Shown in pieces: positions 54,418 to 62,998 of a stretch of 64,000 nt of DNA (positions are counted from its first letter, which is position 1; each line of letters opens with the position of its first letter). Source of the stretch: Halomonas daqiaonensis (GTDB lineage: Bacteria; Pseudomonadota; Gammaproteobacteria; Pseudomonadales; Halomonadaceae); contig NZ_FOBC01000001.1 of the NCBI RefSeq assembly GCF_900109725.1, positions 124,001 to 188,000 of the forward strand, written 5' to 3'. Made by a program: the position numbers and the translations under genes. Below the pieces are notes generated by a model. The model worked only from the letters and a program-made list of their open reading frames with translations. It was not told the origin of the DNA and did no database searches.

Positions 54418-55824
54418 TCAATGCTGATCGTGGTCGAGTTCTTCACCCGGCAGGATATCCTTGCCGTCAAAGTAGTCACGGGCCAGCTTGAAGACCACCG
54501 GCGACAGCAGCGCCAGGGCGATCAGATTGGGAATGGCCATCATGGCATTGAAGGTATCGGCCATCAGCCAGATGAAGCCCAGTTGTGCCATGGCACCCAG
54601 CGGGATCGCCAGCACGAACAGCACCCGGTAGAGCGTGATAGAGCGGGTACCGAACAGGAACTGGAAGCATTTCTCGCCGTAGAAGGACCAACCCAGGATG
54701 GTAGTAAAGGCGAACACCGCCAGCGCCAGCGATACGATCTCGTTACCCATGCCCGGCAGGGCCGCATCGAAGGAGAGCGCGGTCAGTGACGCTCCCGCTT
54801 CGCCGGTCTCCCAGACGCCTGACGTCAGGATGACCAAGGCAGTAATGGAGCAGACGATGATGGTATCGATGAAGGTGCCCAGCATGGCGATCAGACCCTG
54901 ACGAACCGGGTTCTTGGTCTGTGCTGCCGCATGGGCAATAGGCGCGCTACCCAGGCCAGCCTCGTTCGAGAAGATGCCGCGCGCCACGCCGAAGCGGATC
55001 GCCGCCATCACCGCCGCACCGGCGAAGCCACCCATCGCCGCATGGGGGTTGAAGGCATAGTAGAAGATCATGCTGAACGCCGCACCGATCTGATCGGCGT
55101 TGATAACAAGTACGACCAGGCCGGCCAGCACGTAGAGGATGCCCATGATCGGCACCAGTTTGCCCGCCACCTTGGCGATACGCTTGATGCCCCCGAGGAT
55201 CACGGCACCGGCCAGCACCATGATCACCACCCCGGTGATCCAATGAGGAAAGCCGAAGGTGGAGTCCAGGGCATCCGCCACGGAGTTCGACTGCACCGTG
55301 TTACCGATACCGAAGGCGGCCACTGCGCCGAAGAAGGCGAAGGCACCGCCCAGCCACAGCCACTTCTTGCCCAGGCCGTTCTTGATGTAGAACATCGGGC
55401 CACCGACATGGTAGCCGGTACTGTCGGTTTCGCGGTACCGCACTGCCAGCACTGCCTCGGCGAACTTTGTCGCCATCCCCACCAGGGCCGTGATCCACAT
55501 CCAGAACACTGCACCCGGGCCACCCAGGGCGATTGCCGTGGCCACGCCGGCAATGTTGCCGGTGCCGATGGTGGCGGACAGTGCCGTCATCAGGGCATTG
55601 AAGGGCGAGATCTCGCCATCTTCTTCCTTCGTCTTCTTCTCGCCCGGCGCCAGTTTGCGATCACGCCCCTGCCACATCAGCTTGAAGCCGGTGCCGAGCT
55701 TGCGGATCGGCATCAGCTTCAGGCCGAGCTGAAGGTAAAGGCCCACCCCCAGCAGCAGGATCAGCATCAAAGGCCCCCACACCACGCCATTGATGGCACC
55801 GAAGATACTGTTCAAGGTTTCCAC
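54418..55824 (-). CDS. Alanine/glycine:cation symporter, AGCS family
   Basis: The 468-aa polytopic protein has the AGCS signature ALMTALSATIGTGNIAGVAT and SNEAGLGSAPIAHAAAQT and about ten helices. It imports alanine or glycine with Na+ or H+. Its location immediately before gcvT suggests glycine supply to the cleavage system. The start codon is GTG (55824) with AAGGGAG upstream. The upstream 5' region is long and structured. Confidence 0.93.
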   Translation of the reverse strand: METLNSIFGAINGVVWGPLMLILLLGVGLYLQLGLKLMPIRKLGTGFKLMWQGRDRKLAPGEKKTKEEDGEISPFNALMTALSATIGTGNIAGVATAIALGGPGAVFWMWITALVGMATKFAEAVLAVRYRETDSTGYHVGGPMFYIKNGLGKKWLWLGGAFAFFGAVAAFGIGNTVQSNSVADALDSTFGFPHWITGVVIMVLAGAVILGGIKRIAKVAGKLVPIMGILYVLAGLVVLVINADQIGAAFSMIFYYAFNPHAAMGGFAGAAVMAAIRFGVARGIFSNEAGLGSAPIAHAAAQTKNPVRQGLIAMLGTFIDTIIVCSITALVILTSGVWETGEAGASLTALSFDAALPGMGNEIVSLALAVFAFTTILGWSFYGEKCFQFLFGTRSITLYRVLFVLAIPLGAMAQLGFIWLMADTFNAMMAIPNLIALALLSPVVFKLARDYFDGKDILPGEELDHDQH

Positions 55825-56354
55825 GAGAATCTCCCTTATTCACGCTTGTGGTTGAGACCCGGTATGCGCTCACAATGTCGCCTTACTTTCAGAAAGGCGA
55901 AATGGCATGGGCGGGCCAGGCTTCGACGAAAGATCGGCAGGCCGAACGCCTTAACGATAGCGGATCCTGCCATGGATGCACCAGCCCGATGCGCCAGCCG
56001 ACACACCACTGCGGCACCTCGGGCGGTGTCGCTCCCTATTTACGATCGGAAACGCGGCAAGCCTACTGTCGACAACGCTAGGGAGCAAGGATGGGTAACG
56101 CCAGGTATCGCGACCACCTGCGCCGCCGGGGCCCGACCGTGATATGCCACGCTGCCCGTCGACAAAAGGACCGCTACAGAGAGCAGCACATACCCTGCAA
56201 GGCGGGCACTGGACGAACCGGACACGGCGAACCACCCTGTGAACGGGCCGAGGAGCGCCATGTGCGCCCTCGGCCCGCCGGGAAGACTCGCCAAATGCCG
56301 CCAATGGCGTTAGCATCCGCGAATCTGAAAACCTTTTTCGTATAGGAAATCACG
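55825..56354. other. 530-bp divergent gap between the symporter gene and gcvH
   Basis: No convincing gene: the open frames of 70-120 codons on both strands lack ribosome-binding sites and look Arg/Cys-rich. It holds two hairpins (55878-55900 in the symporter leader; 56244-56277 before gcvH), promoters that cannot be pinned down and an AT-rich AAAACCTTTTTCG segment 19 bp before the gcvH start. The conserved glycine-riboswitch blocks were not found by eye. Confidence 0.7.
56244..56277 (+). other. Long hairpin in the gcvH leader
   Basis: CGGGCCGAGG pairs with CCTCGGCCCG and, after one bulged A, GCGC with GCGC around a 5-nt loop, giving about 14 bp of stem, 78 bp upstream of the gcvH ATG. It could be an attenuator or terminator of a leader transcript; no T-run follows. 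Confidence 0.45.
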
Positions 56355-56747
56355 ATGAGCTCTATCCCCGCCAACCTGCGCTATGCCGAAAGCCATGAAT
56401 GGGTCCTCGACAATGGCGACGGCACCGTGACCATCGGCATCACCGATCATGCCCAGGAAGCGTTGGGCGACGTGGTCTTCGTCGAGCTTCCCGAGGTGGG
56501 TCGTACCCTGGCCGTGGGCGACGAGTTCGGCGTCATCGAGTCGGTCAAGGCCGCTTCCGACCTCTACGCACCGGTGGCCGGCGAGATCCTAGAGGTCAAC
56601 GAGACCCTCGAGGACGCCCCCGAAACCGTCAACGAGTCGCCCTACGAGGATGGTTGGCTCATGAAGGTTCGCCTGGAAGAAGCCAGCGCCCTCGATGATT
56701 TGCTCGACGCGGATGCCTATCAGGCAGTGGCCGCCGCTGAAGAGTGA
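56355..56747 (+). CDS. gcvH: Glycine cleavage system H protein
   Basis: The 130-aa lipoyl-carrier protein starts [17 protein letters not shown]. The lipoylated Lys is in [15 protein letters not shown] near residue 65. It shuttles the aminomethyl group between GcvP and GcvT. AGGAAA precedes the ATG. It is followed by a hairpin and then gcvP 148 bp later. Confidence 0.97.
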   Translation: MSSIPANLRYAESHEWVLDNGDGTVTIGITDHAQEALGDVVFVELPEVGRTLAVGDEFGVIESVKAASDLYAPVAGEILEVNETLEDAPETVNESPYEDGWLMKVRLEEASALDDLLDADAYQAVAAAEE

Positions 56748-56819
56748 TCCTCACCCGTGACGTCCTCGTCGAGACCGGCCAGGTCGAGCCAGGCCGTTGA
56801 TGCGACGAGGCAACACGCC

Positions 56820-56842
56820 CGGCCCCGCCCATGACGGGGCCG
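56820..56842 (+). terminator. Hairpin between gcvH and gcvP
   Basis: CGGCCCCG / CGGGGCCG form a perfect 8-bp stem with a 7-nt loop, followed by TCCTCTTT. A second small hairpin (CGGGGC / GCCCCG, 56861-56875) follows before gcvP. The arrangement resembles a partial terminator that would lower gcvP relative to gcvH. Confidence 0.6.
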
Positions 56843-56895
56843 TCCTCTTTCAACGATCCCCGGGGCGAGGCCCCGTCACGCACACAGGGTGTTCA

Positions 56896-59790
56896 ATGGC
56901 TTTCGACAACCGCCGCCTGGCCGATCTGGCCGCTCATGATGCCTTCCTTAAACGCCACAACGGACTGGCCGGCACCGACGTGGACGACATGCTCGCCACC
57001 CTGGGCATGGAGAGCCTGCCTGCGCTGATCGAAGCCACCGTCCCCGCCGGCATCCGGCTGGGTCGAGAGCTGGACCTCGACCCGCCGAAGAGTGAGGCCG
57101 AGGCCCTGGACTACCTGCAGCGCCTGGCCCGCCAGAACCGGGTCGTCAAGAGCTACATCGGTCAGGGCTACTATGACACCCACCTGCCGACGGTGATCCA
57201 ACGTAACGTGCTGGAGAACCCCGGCTGGTACACCGCTTATACGCCCTATCAACCGGAGATCTCCCAGGGTCGCCTGGAGGGCCTGCTCAACTTCCAGCAG
57301 ACGGTCATGGACCTCACCGGCATGGAGCTGGCCAACGCCTCGCTGCTCGACGAGGCGACAGCCGCCGCCGAGGCCATGGCGCTCTGCAAGCGCGCCAACA
57401 AGAAGGCCAGCAGCGACACCTTCTTCGTCGCCGAGGATGTCTTCCCCCAGACCCTCGATGTGGTGCGCACCCGCGCCGCCTGGTTCGGCTTCGAGCTGGT
57501 GGTAGGCCCGGCTGAGGAACTCGCCAAGCATGAGGTTTTTGGCGCCCTGCTGCAGTACCCGGGCGACAGCGGACGAGTCGGCGACCTGGCGCCGCTGCTC
57601 GCTATGGCTCGAGAGCGCGGCGTGATGACCTGCGTGGCTGCCGATCTCATGGGCCTGGTGCTGCTCAAGGAGCCGGGGGCCCTCGGGGCCGACATGGTGG
57701 TGGGCTCCTCGCAGCGCTTCGGCGTGCCCATGGGCTACGGCGGCCCGCATGCCGCCTTCTTCGCCACCACCGAAAAGCTCAAGCGCTCGATTCCCGGGCG
57801 CATCATCGGCGTCTCGAAGGACAGCCGCGGCAACACGGCGCTGCGCATGGCCATGCAGACCCGCGAGCAGCACATCCGTCGCGAGAAGGCCACCTCCAAC
57901 ATCTGCACCGCCCAGGCGCTGCTGGCCAACATCGCCGGCTTCTACGCCGTCTACCATGGCGCCGAGGGCTTGCGCACCATCGCCTCGCGCATCCACCGCC
58001 TGACCACGATCCTCGCCGAGGGGCTCAAGGCCAAGGGTGTCGCCATGGTCCACGACAGCTGGTTCGACACCCTGCGCCTGACTGGCGTGGATGCCGGCAA
58101 GCTCCACGGCCGGGCCATGACCCACGACCTCAACCTGCGCTACTTTGAGGGTGGCGACGTGGGCCTGAGCCTCGACGAGACCACCACCGCCCATGATGTG
58201 GACGTGCTGTTCGATGTGCTGCTCGGCGAGGAACACGGCCTCTCGGTTCGCGAGCTCGACGAGAGCGTGATCGCGGCCGGCACCAGCGGCATCCCGGCAG
58301 CCTGCCGGCGCGAGTCGGACTTCCTGACCCATCCGACCTTCAGCCGCTACCACAGCGAAACGGAGATGCTGCGTTACCTAAAGCGCCTCGAGAACAAGGA
58401 CCTGTCGCTGGTCCACGCGATGATCCCGCTAGGCTCGTGCACCATGAAGCTAAACGCCACCAGCGAGATGATCCCCATCTCATGGCCGGAGTTCGCACGC
58501 ATCCACCCCTTCGCGCCCCGCGACCAGGTGGCCGGCTACCGGCAGATGATCGACGAGCTGGCCGCCTTCCTGGTGGAAGTCACCGGCTACGACCACATCT
58601 CCATGCAGCCCAACTCTGGCGCCCAGGGCGAGTATGCCGGCCTGGTGGCGATCCGTCGTTATCAGGCCGCCGAGGGCGAGGGGCACCGCGACGTCTGCCT
58701 GATCCCCAGCTCGGCCCACGGCACCAACCCGGCTTCCGCCGCCATGGCGCGGATGAAGGTCGTAGTGGTGGAGTGTGACAGCGACGGCAACATCGACCTC
58801 GGCGACCTGCGTGCCAAGTCCGAGAAGCACAGCGACGCCCTCTCGGCGATCATGATCACCTACCCCTCTACCCACGGGGTCTTCGAGGAGAGTGTGCGCG
58901 AGGTGTGCGACATCGTGCATGAGCACGGCGGCCAGGTGTATATCGACGGCGCCAACATGAATGCCAAGGTGGGCCTGACCCGCCCCGGCGATTTCGGCGG
59001 CGATGTATCGCATCTCAACCTGCACAAGACTTTCTGTATTCCCCACGGCGGCGGCGGCCCGGGCATGGGACCGATCGGCGTCAAGGCTCATCTGGCACCT
59101 TTCGTCGCCAACCACGTGGTGATCCCCTTGGACGGTGTCGAGGCGAGCAGTGGTGCGGTCTCGGCGGCGCCCTTCGGCTCGGCATCGATCCTGCCGATCT
59201 CCTGGGCCTACATCAAGATGATGGGTGCGCGCGGACTGCGCGAGGCCACCGAGCTGGCGATCCTCAACGCCAACTACATCGCTCGCCGGCTCGAGGAACA
59301 CTACCCGGTTCTCTTCAAGGGCAGGAACGGCACCGTGGCCCACGAGTGCATCATTGACATCCGCCCGCTCAAGGCCGAGTCCGGCGTCAGCGAGGAGGAC
59401 ATCGCCAAGCGCCTGATGGACTACGGCTTCCACGCCCCGACCATGTCCTTCCCGGTACCCGGCACGCTGATGATCGAGCCTACGGAGTCGGAATCGCGCT
59501 ACGAGATCGACCGCTTCTGCGACGCCATGATCCGTATCCGCGAGGAGGTCGCGTGCGTACAGCGCGGCGACTGGCCAGCGGACGACAACCCGCTGGTCAA
59601 TGCCCCGCACACCATGGCCGACCTGAGGGACGACAGCTGGGCGCGTCCCTATAGCCGCGAGCTCGGCGCCTTCCCCTCCGAGGCGGTCAAGTCCGCCAAG
59701 GTCTGGCCGGCGGTGAACCGGGTCGACAACGTCTTCGGCGACCGCCAGCTGATCTGCTCCTGCCCGAGCATCGACGAGTATCGTGACTGA
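56896..59790 (+). CDS. gcvP: Glycine dehydrogenase (decarboxylating), GcvP, single-chain
   Basis: The 964-aa P protein has both halves fused. The PLP Lys lies in [20 protein letters not shown] in the C-terminal half, and [20 protein letters not shown] is in the N-terminal half. It decarboxylates glycine and passes the aminomethyl group to GcvH. The start at 56896 ([14 protein letters not shown]) is chosen because the extra 33 upstream codons are not conserved; the ribosome-binding site is weak (AGGGTG). Confidence 0.97.
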   Translation: MAFDNRRLADLAAHDAFLKRHNGLAGTDVDDMLATLGMESLPALIEATVPAGIRLGRELDLDPPKSEAEALDYLQRLARQNRVVKSYIGQGYYDTHLPTVIQRNVLENPGWYTAYTPYQPEISQGRLEGLLNFQQTVMDLTGMELANASLLDEATAAAEAMALCKRANKKASSDTFFVAEDVFPQTLDVVRTRAAWFGFELVVGPAEELAKHEVFGALLQYPGDSGRVGDLAPLLAMARERGVMTCVAADLMGLVLLKEPGALGADMVVGSSQRFGVPMGYGGPHAAFFATTEKLKRSIPGRIIGVSKDSRGNTALRMAMQTREQHIRREKATSNICTAQALLANIAGFYAVYHGAEGLRTIASRIHRLTTILAEGLKAKGVAMVHDSWFDTLRLTGVDAGKLHGRAMTHDLNLRYFEGGDVGLSLDETTTAHDVDVLFDVLLGEEHGLSVRELDESVIAAGTSGIPAACRRESDFLTHPTFSRYHSETEMLRYLKRLENKDLSLVHAMIPLGSCTMKLNATSEMIPISWPEFARIHPFAPRDQVAGYRQMIDELAAFLVEVTGYDHISMQPNSGAQGEYAGLVAIRRYQAAEGEGHRDVCLIPSSAHGTNPASAAMARMKVVVVECDSDGNIDLGDLRAKSEKHSDALSAIMITYPSTHGVFEESVREVCDIVHEHGGQVYIDGANMNAKVGLTRPGDFGGDVSHLNLHKTFCIPHGGGGPGMGPIGVKAHLAPFVANHVVIPLDGVEASSGAVSAAPFGSASILPISWAYIKMMGARGLREATELAILNANYIARRLEEHYPVLFKGRNGTVAHECIIDIRPLKAESGVSEEDIAKRLMDYGFHAPTMSFPVPGTLMIEPTESESRYEIDRFCDAMIRIREEVACVQRGDWPADDNPLVNAPHTMADLRDDSWARPYSRELGAFPSEAVKSAKVWPAVNRVDNVFGDRQLICSCPSIDEYRD

Positions 59791-59845
59791 TGGGCACGCC
59801 GCATCGCCAGCGTGCGCAGAGGCAATACAACAGGGAACCCCAAGG

Positions 59846-61207
59846 ATGCCCGATACCATTTCCACCACCATCTCGCCGGAAGGCAGCCTCGAGATCCTCT
59901 CGCAGCAGGAGGTCGAGCGTCTCCACGACACATCGAGGAGCGGCCTGCACGACCTGCTGCGCAACTGCTCGCTGGCGGTACTCAACTGCGGCAACCTAAC
60001 CGATGATGGCCTGGCCCTGCTCGAGACCTATCCGGACTTCGACATCGAGGTGCTGCAACAGGACCGCGGCGTGCGTCTCAAGATCACCAATGCCCCCGCC
60101 GAGGCCTTCGTCGACGGCAAGATGATTCGCGGCATCCGCGAGCACCTCTCCGCGGTGCTGCGCGACATCGTCTACGTCTACAACGAGATCCAGACCCGCC
60201 ATCGCTTCGACCTACAGACCGCAGAAGGCACCACCAACGCGGTCTTCCATATCCTGCGCAAGGCCGGGACCCTAAAACCGGGACGCGACCCCAGCCTGGT
60301 CGTCTGCTGGGGCGGCCACTCGATCTCCCGCGAGGAGTACGACTATACCAAGTCCGTCGGCTACCACATGGGGCTTCGCGAGCTGGATATCTGCACCGGC
60401 TGCGGGCCCGGCGCCATGAAGGGGCCCATGAAGGGCGCCAATGTGGCCCATGCCAAGCAGCGCCGAACCCAAGGGCGCTACCTGGGGGTCTCGGAACCCG
60501 GGATCATCGCGGCCGAAGCACCCAATCCCATCGTCAACGAACTGGTGGTGATGCCCGACATCGAAAAGCGCCTGGAGGCATTTGTAAGACTGGGACACGG
60601 TATCCTGGTATTCCCGGGCGGTGTGGGTACCGCCGAGGAAATCCTCTACCTGCTGGGAATCCTGCTGCACCCCGACAATGCCGACATGGAGCTGCCGGTG
60701 ATCTTCACCGGACCCGCCGACTCGGCTGACTACTTCAAGCGCATCGACGAGTTCCTGGTCTACACCCTTGGCGAGGAGGTACGCCAGCTCTACCGCATCA
60801 TCGTCGACGACGCCGTTGAGGTCGCGCGTACCATGCGCAAGAACATCGATACGGTGACCGAGTATCGCCGCAACCGTCAGGACGCCTTCTACTACAACTG
60901 GCGCCTGACCGTGGCCCGGAATTTCCAGGAGCCCTTCGAGCCCACTCATGAGGCCATGGCCGGCCTGGCACTGCACCGTGACCAGCCGGTCCACGAACTG
61001 GCCGCCAATCTGCGCCGGGCCTTCTCGGGCATCGTCGCGGGTAACGTCAAGGAAAGGGGCATCCGCGCGATCGAGGCCCATGGCCCCTTCCGGCTGCATG
61101 CCGAACCGGAGCTGATGGCCCGCCTCGACGAGCTGCTGGCCTCTTTCGTGGTCCAGGGGCGTATGAAGCTCGCCGGGGACTACGTGCCCTGCTATACGCT
61201 GGGATAG
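59846..61207 (+). CDS. ppnN: Pyrimidine/purine nucleotide 5'-monophosphate nucleosidase PpnN (YgdH, LOG family)
   Basis: The 453-aa protein is of the PpnN type. The N-terminal regulatory domain is followed by the Rossmann/LOG domain with CGPGAMKGPMKGANVAHA and VFPGGVGTAEEILYLLG (PGGxGTxxE). PpnN splits NMPs into base and ribose-5-phosphate and is activated by (p)ppGpp in E. coli. The start at 59846 follows CAAGG. The stop codon TAG lies at the beginning of a heptamer repeat array. It is 55 bp after gcvP. Confidence 0.93.
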   Translation: MPDTISTTISPEGSLEILSQQEVERLHDTSRSGLHDLLRNCSLAVLNCGNLTDDGLALLETYPDFDIEVLQQDRGVRLKITNAPAEAFVDGKMIRGIREHLSAVLRDIVYVYNEIQTRHRFDLQTAEGTTNAVFHILRKAGTLKPGRDPSLVVCWGGHSISREEYDYTKSVGYHMGLRELDICTGCGPGAMKGPMKGANVAHAKQRRTQGRYLGVSEPGIIAAEAPNPIVNELVVMPDIEKRLEAFVRLGHGILVFPGGVGTAEEILYLLGILLHPDNADMELPVIFTGPADSADYFKRIDEFLVYTLGEEVRQLYRIIVDDAVEVARTMRKNIDTVTEYRRNRQDAFYYNWRLTVARNFQEPFEPTHEAMAGLALHRDQPVHELAANLRRAFSGIVAGNVKERGIRAIEAHGPFRLHAEPELMARLDELLASFVVQGRMKLAGDYVPCYTLG

Positions 61208-61255
61208 CGCCGAGCGCCGAGCGCCGAGCGCCGAGCGCCGAGCGCCGAGCGCCGC
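61207..61255. repeat. Seven-copy tandem heptamer GCGCCGA beginning at the ppnN stop codon
   Basis: Seven consecutive 7-bp units, six identical and the last ending in C instead of A, occupy exactly 49 bp. The first unit starts with the final G of the ppnN TAG. Two similar heptamers (GCTAGGC-like) recur at about 61372-61384, next to the start of the following convergent gene's 3' end. Array length is likely variable between strains. Confidence 0.95.
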
Positions 61256-61289
61256 AGGATGATGGCGCTTTCATGCCCGGTAGCGAAAA

Positions 61290-61313
61290 GAAACCCGCCA
61301 ATTGGCGGGTTTC
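61290..61313. terminator. Bidirectional terminator between ppnN and the 61373 gene
   Basis: GAAACCCGCC / GGCGGGTTTC give a 10-bp perfect stem with an AATT loop. A-rich sequence lies on the left side and TTTC on the right, so it can work for both convergent transcripts. Confidence 0.8.
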
Positions 61314-61372
61314 TGCGTCTCACCCGCGGCATCATCCGCGCGACCGCCGGAGGTGGCTCCGGGCACTTTCCG

Positions 61373-61741
61373 CTAGGCGCTAGGTGTCTTTTTCCATAGC
61401 CAGAGCGCATGCAGCAGCAACCCCAGGGTGGCGCCATGGGAGACCAGCAGCTCCCAGCCGAAGAAGTCGCTGGTCAGGGTGTGCCAGACTGCCATCATGA
61501 CCAGTCCCGCGCCCAGGCTGACTCCCAGCAGACGCAGCAGCCCGGGCAGGCGCGACCGCGCCTCGTCGGAGAGCAGTCGCCACTGCAGCACGATCACCAC
61601 GGCCACTACCGCCAGCGCCATGAGCATCACCGACAGGCGTGTCTCGTGCCCCCCCACCAGGTAGCGTGGCAGGGTCGCCAGCATTAGCAACCCGAGCCCC
61701 AGCAGCAGGCTGAGGCGCTCCGGTGTCGGCGTTGCCCCCAC
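61373..61741 (-). CDS. Small membrane protein of unknown function
   Basis: The 122-aa protein has four hydrophobic helices (about 10-30, 36-54, 69-88 and 95-115), including LSLLLGLGLLMLATLP and LMALAVVAVVIVLQW. It resembles no family I can name. The start is a GTG at 61741, one base after the mioC stop, so the two are probably co-transcribed. Confidence 0.75.
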   Translation of the reverse strand: MGATPTPERLSLLLGLGLLMLATLPRYLVGGHETRLSVMLMALAVVAVVIVLQWRLLSDEARSRLPGLLRLLGVSLGAGLVMMAVWHTLTSDFFGWELLVSHGATLGLLLHALWLWKKTPSA

Positions 61742-61742
61742 G

Positions 61743-62207
61743 TCAGGCTACCTTCAGTTGCTGGGCATCGATCCACTGCTCGACCCAGGGCAGGGCCTCG
61801 TCATCCGCCATGAAGGTCTCCATGGCATCCACCTCGAGGCGTTCACCAAGTCGCTGAGCTCCCTGCCCCTCGAGCAAGGCGTCAAGGTGGCGCCCGGCAC
61901 CACAGAAGGTATCGCCGTAGGAGCTGTCGCCCAGGGCAATGAGACCATAGCGAAGCCCGTCGAGGCCGGGGCTCTTCTCCTCGAGATCACGGGCGAAGGG
62001 CACGATGTTGCCAGGCAGGTCGCCGCTGCCGGTGGTCGAGACGCAGAACAGCGCCAGATCGGTAGGCGAGCCGATGAGGTCGTCGAGGATCGGCTGATCG
62101 AAGATGGCGACCTCATAGCCGGCCTCCTCGAACAGCGGCTTGACCTGCTCGGCGACATCCAGAGCACCGCCATACATGGTACCTACAAAAATCTTGAGCA
62201 TGGGCAT
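61743..62207 (-). CDS. mioC: Flavodoxin-domain protein, MioC-like
   Basis: The 154-aa flavodoxin-like protein has the FMN phosphate loop GTMYGGALDVAEQV near residue 9, STTGSGDLPGNIVPF and ALGDSSYGDTFCGAGR. These match MioC, a short-chain flavodoxin linked to biotin synthesis. Alternative starts at 62207 and 62201 (MLKIFVG) cannot be separated by ribosome-binding site. A TAATAT -10-like element lies upstream on minus (62238-62243). Confidence 0.87.
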   Translation of the reverse strand: MPMLKIFVGTMYGGALDVAEQVKPLFEEAGYEVAIFDQPILDDLIGSPTDLALFCVSTTGSGDLPGNIVPFARDLEEKSPGLDGLRYGLIALGDSSYGDTFCGAGRHLDALLEGQGAQRLGERLEVDAMETFMADDEALPWVEQWIDAQQLKVA

Positions 62208-62301
62208 GTCATGGAATTACCTGGAAATTTCGGTCGAATATTAGCATGGGGGTGCGGCATGGGGCCACGCCCTTACGCCTGCAGCATCCCCAAGGCCTGA
62301 G

Positions 62302-62307
62302 TATAAT
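62302..62307 (+). promoter_or_regulatory. Candidate -10 box for the DUF2788 gene
   Basis: A perfect TATAAT lies 33 bp before the ATG at 62341. No clear -35 element is seen 16-18 bp upstream. Confidence 0.4.
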
Positions 62308-62340
62308 GTCGGCTTTCCCCGAGGCGTGCACGGAGGCATC

Positions 62341-62550
62341 ATGCAGCAGACCTTCGAGACTTGGATCACTCCGATCATGATCGGCGGCCTGATCCTCTTC
62401 ATGGGCTTCATCATCTGGGACCTGGCGAAGAAGTCCCAGGCCGGCCGCTTCGGCACCATCATGCTGTTCGTAGTGCTGGGCGCCGGGATGCTAGGCTATA
62501 TCCTGAAGGTGGTCATCACCTGGATACTCGAGAGCGGCAACGGCGTCTGA
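62341..62550 (+). CDS. DUF2788 small membrane protein
   Basis: The 69-aa protein starts MQQTFETWITPIMIGG and has two transmembrane helices (about 9-27 and 38-60) around KKSQAGRFG, the pattern of DUF2788 proteins in pseudomonads and relatives. The function is unknown. GGAGG lies before the ATG. It is convergent with ihfA across a strong terminator. Confidence 0.85.
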   Translation: MQQTFETWITPIMIGGLILFMGFIIWDLAKKSQAGRFGTIMLFVVLGAGMLGYILKVVITWILESGNGV

Positions 62551-62589
62551 CGACACCTCGAATTCCGACGATAGACTATCGAAGACCGA

Positions 62590-62617
62590 AAAACGCCACT
62601 CATTGGAGTGGCGTTTT
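62590..62617. terminator. Bidirectional intrinsic terminator between DUF2788 and ihfA
   Basis: CGCCACTC / GAGTGGCG stem with an ATTG loop, flanked by AAAA on the left and TTTT on the right. It serves as a terminator for both strands. Confidence 0.92.
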
Positions 62618-62645
62618 GCATGGTCGACAACAGAATCCAGCAGGA

Positions 62646-62948
62646 TCAGTGTACTTCGCCAGGGTATTCTTCAACCTGGCTCTTGAGCTTCTGACCGGGT
62701 CGGAATGTCACCACTCGCCGCGCGGAGATCGGGATCTCCTCGCCGGTCTTGGGGTTGCGTCCGGGTCGTTCACGCTTGTCACGCAGGTCGAAATTGCCGA
62801 AGCCCGAGAGCTTGACCTGCTCGTTCTCGCGCAGGCAGCCGCGTATCTCCTCGAAGAAGGCCTCCACCATGGACTTGGCCTCGCGCTTGGAGAGGCCAAG
62901 TTCGGCGTGCAGATGTTCGGCCAGTTCCGCCTTGGTCAACGCACCCAT
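62646..62948 (-). CDS. ihfA: Integration host factor alpha subunit
   Basis: The 100-aa HU/IHF family protein starts [13 protein letters not shown]. It has the DNA-bending arm region [20 protein letters not shown] and the C-terminal [20 protein letters not shown] bends DNA in replication, recombination and sigma54-dependent transcription. GAGGACG precedes the ATG at 62948. It is 50 bp after pheT, as in E. coli. Confidence 0.97.
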   Translation of the reverse strand: MGALTKAELAEHLHAELGLSKREAKSMVEAFFEEIRGCLRENEQVKLSGFGNFDLRDKRERPGRNPKTGEEIPISARRVVTFRPGQKLKSQVEEYPGEVH

Positions 62949-62998
62949 GTTGTCGTCCTCATGGCGCTGGTCCTGCCGATCGACGAGACAATCGGGCC

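Noticed and set aside
54931-56142. Plus-strand open frame of 403 codons opposite the symporter gene and into the gap
   Set aside because: His/Arg-rich shadow of a membrane-protein gene, no ribosome-binding site.
55951-56345. Open frames of 84-121 codons in the 530-bp gcv gap
   Set aside because: No ribosome-binding sites and atypical Cys/Arg/Pro-rich content on either strand.
58480-59994. Antisense open frame of about 500 codons opposite gcvP
   Set aside because: Codon-position shadow of gcvP, no start signal, low-complexity Ala/Asp/His content.
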